Shown piece by piece: positions 15,301 through 15,524 of a stretch of DNA of 15,524 nucleotides (positions within the stretch are counted from its first letter, which is position 1; each line of letters opens with the position of its first letter). A model generated the notes under the pieces. It made no database searches and had not been told where the DNA came from. It saw only the letters and a list, made by a program, of their open reading frames with translations. Source of the stretch: Cellvibrionales bacterium. GTDB taxonomy: Bacteria > Pseudomonadota > Gammaproteobacteria > Pseudomonadales > JAHEGP01. A program made the translations under genes and the position numbers. The stretch covers positions 1 through 15,524 of the forward strand of contig JAHEGP010000049.1 of assembly GCA_024645065.1 (NCBI GenBank). The letters are read 5' to 3'.

Positions 15301-15524
15301 CTTCGATCTCAAGCAGGTCAACCCCAATGCGCTGGTGTCGGTCAAGCTGGTGGCGGAGGCCGGTGTTGGAACCATTGCGGCCGGTGTTGCCAAGGCCTAT
15401 GCTGATTTGATTACCATCTCAGGCTACGATGGTGGCACCGGAGCCAGCCCGCTCACATCGATTCGCTATGCAGGTAGCCCCTGGGAACTCGGCTTGAGTG
15501 AGACTCACCAGGCACTGCGTGCCA
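12347..15524 (+). CDS. gltB: Glutamate synthase large (alpha) subunit, 3'-truncated by the window
   Basis: GltB with GltD forms NADPH glutamate synthase, converting 2-oxoglutarate and glutamine to two glutamates, central to ammonium assimilation. About 1059 of some 1480 residues are visible with no internal stop. Residues 1-14 form the short propeptide; Cys15 in DNCGFGLIAH is the N-terminal nucleophile exposed by cleavage. The class II amidotransferase domain (15 to about 400) has THRGG (43-47) and HNGEINTITGN (241-251). The central domain (about 470-790) and the start of the FMN-binding synthase domain from about residue 820 follow, with SLGALS (865-870) and DGGTGASPLTS near the edge. The cysteines for the 3Fe-4S cluster lie beyond the window. 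The ATG at 12347 fits the family start; a GTG at 12337 is out of frame. No clear Shine-Dalgarno is seen. Confidence 0.96.
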   Translation, partial: MRKGLYSPGDFKDNCGFGLIAHIEGVASHQLLATSIESLTCMTHRGGIAADGKTGDGCGLLLQKPDSFLRQVAGEAFTTPLADKYAVGQVFLSPDPVKSGEQKRQLEMALKAQGLTVPGWRLVPTDPGVLGPIALESMPRIEQVFVQAEREFSEQEFEVALFVARRKSELAVGEDEHFYISSLSCAVLSYKGLMMPADLTLFYPDLADQRMETAICVFHQRFSTNTLPRWPLAQPFRYLAHNGEINTITGNRNWAEARTSKFKTSLLPDIEALSPLVNRTGSDSSSLDNMLEVLLTGGMNINRAISTLVPPAWQNVEDLDPDERAFFEYSSMHMEPWDGPAGMVMTDGRYAICMLDRNGLRPARYVVTKNGFITLASEVGTYAYRPEDVLEKGRVGPGQILSVDTRTGSIRHTQDVRDELKCANPYTLWLKQETIRIESTLQGEVEPEQLAPEELLPYQKMYNVTFEERDQVLRPLTETGQEAVGSMGDDTPMAVLSEKQRSIFDYFRQQFAQVTNPPIDPLRESIVMSLETCLGVEQNIFEDSPEHARRIILNSPVLSPGKFEQLLKFEHPDFQKAFISLLYDPLASNLEQALLAIADEAEQVARSGKALLMLSDRGLKPGLLPVSSLLATGAVHHRLIERGLRCEANLVIETGAARDSHQIAALIGFGATAVYPYLSFNIISDMLRSGELTGDEVNAHTRYRKGINKGLMKILSKMGISTIASYRGAQLFEAVGLSDEVVQLCFPGVASRIQGARFSDLEQDQVELGKLAWTKRKPLVQGGILKYVHGGEYHAFNPDVVMTLQAAVQTGDYGKYKVYADLVNHRAPASLRDLFKLVPDRAAISLDEVESIEAITRRFDSAGMSLGALSPEAHEALAAAMNRLGARSNSGEGGEDPARFGTERISKIKQIASGRFGVTPHYLVNAEVLQIKVAQGAKPGEGGQLPGGKVNQLIARLRYSVPGVTLISPPPHHDIYSIEDLAQLIFDLKQVNPNALVSVKLVAEAGVGTIAAGVAKAYADLITISGYDGGTGASPLTSIRYAGSPWELGLSETHQALRA

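Noticed and set aside
1..15524. Mobile elements, CRISPR arrays, tRNA or rRNA genes, defence or biosynthetic clusters
   Set aside because: No direct-repeat array, transposase, integrase, tRNA-like cloverleaf or rRNA sequence was seen; the gene content is conserved core genome.

Overview
The window is a stretch of gammaproteobacterial core chromosome. Its gene order is rpmE, a secreted staphylococcal-nuclease-like protein, a short malic enzyme, ponA (mrcA) on the opposite strand, pilMNOPQ, aroK, aroB and the 5' two thirds of gltB. From general knowledge this is the order found in Pseudomonas. The proteins also look Pseudomonas-like: PilQ has 713 residues and two AMIN-type repeats, and the malic enzyme has no phosphotransacetylase domain. 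One difference is that the damX/SPOR-type gene that lies between aroB and gltB in Pseudomonas is missing, leaving only 147 bp. A member of Pseudomonadales/Cellvibrionales in the broad sense (for example a marine relative of Pseudomonas) fits, but the genus cannot be fixed from this sequence.

Layout. Bases 1-129 hold no complete gene. They carry two perfect odd-length palindromes and a possible leftward promoter, probably belonging to a divergent gene beyond the left edge. At 130-468 a strong extended -10 promoter drives rpmE through a leader containing a well-formed stem-loop. Bases 517-1326 encode the nuclease-like protein and 1424-2683 the malic enzyme. Bases 2684-2851 separate two convergent genes and hold a candidate terminator plus a long GC-rich stem-loop. 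The class A penicillin-binding protein gene runs leftward from 5257 to 2852. A 172-bp divergent, AT-rich spacer then leads into the rightward block pilM-pilN-pilO-pilP-pilQ-aroK-aroB (5430-12199), with short gaps or overlaps except for 101 bp before aroB. The aroB-gltB spacer (12200-12346) holds a candidate promoter and a terminator-like hairpin. The partial gltB runs off the right edge.

Function. PilM, N, O, P and Q form the alignment subcomplex and outer-membrane secretin of the type IV pilus machine. PonA builds and cross-links peptidoglycan, the layer the pilus machine must cross. AroK and AroB are two shikimate-pathway enzymes, apparently translated from the end of the pilus transcript. 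GltB is the large subunit of NADPH glutamate synthase, and the malic enzyme links malate to pyruvate and NAD(P)H.

No mobile element, CRISPR array, tRNA, rRNA or defence system is visible, and I see no convincing undescribed multi-gene system. The points most worth checking are regulatory: the rpmE leader stem-loop, the palindromes at the left edge, a start-stop relay between pilQ and aroK, the convergent-gene stem-loop, and a possible terminator/attenuator in the gltB leader.
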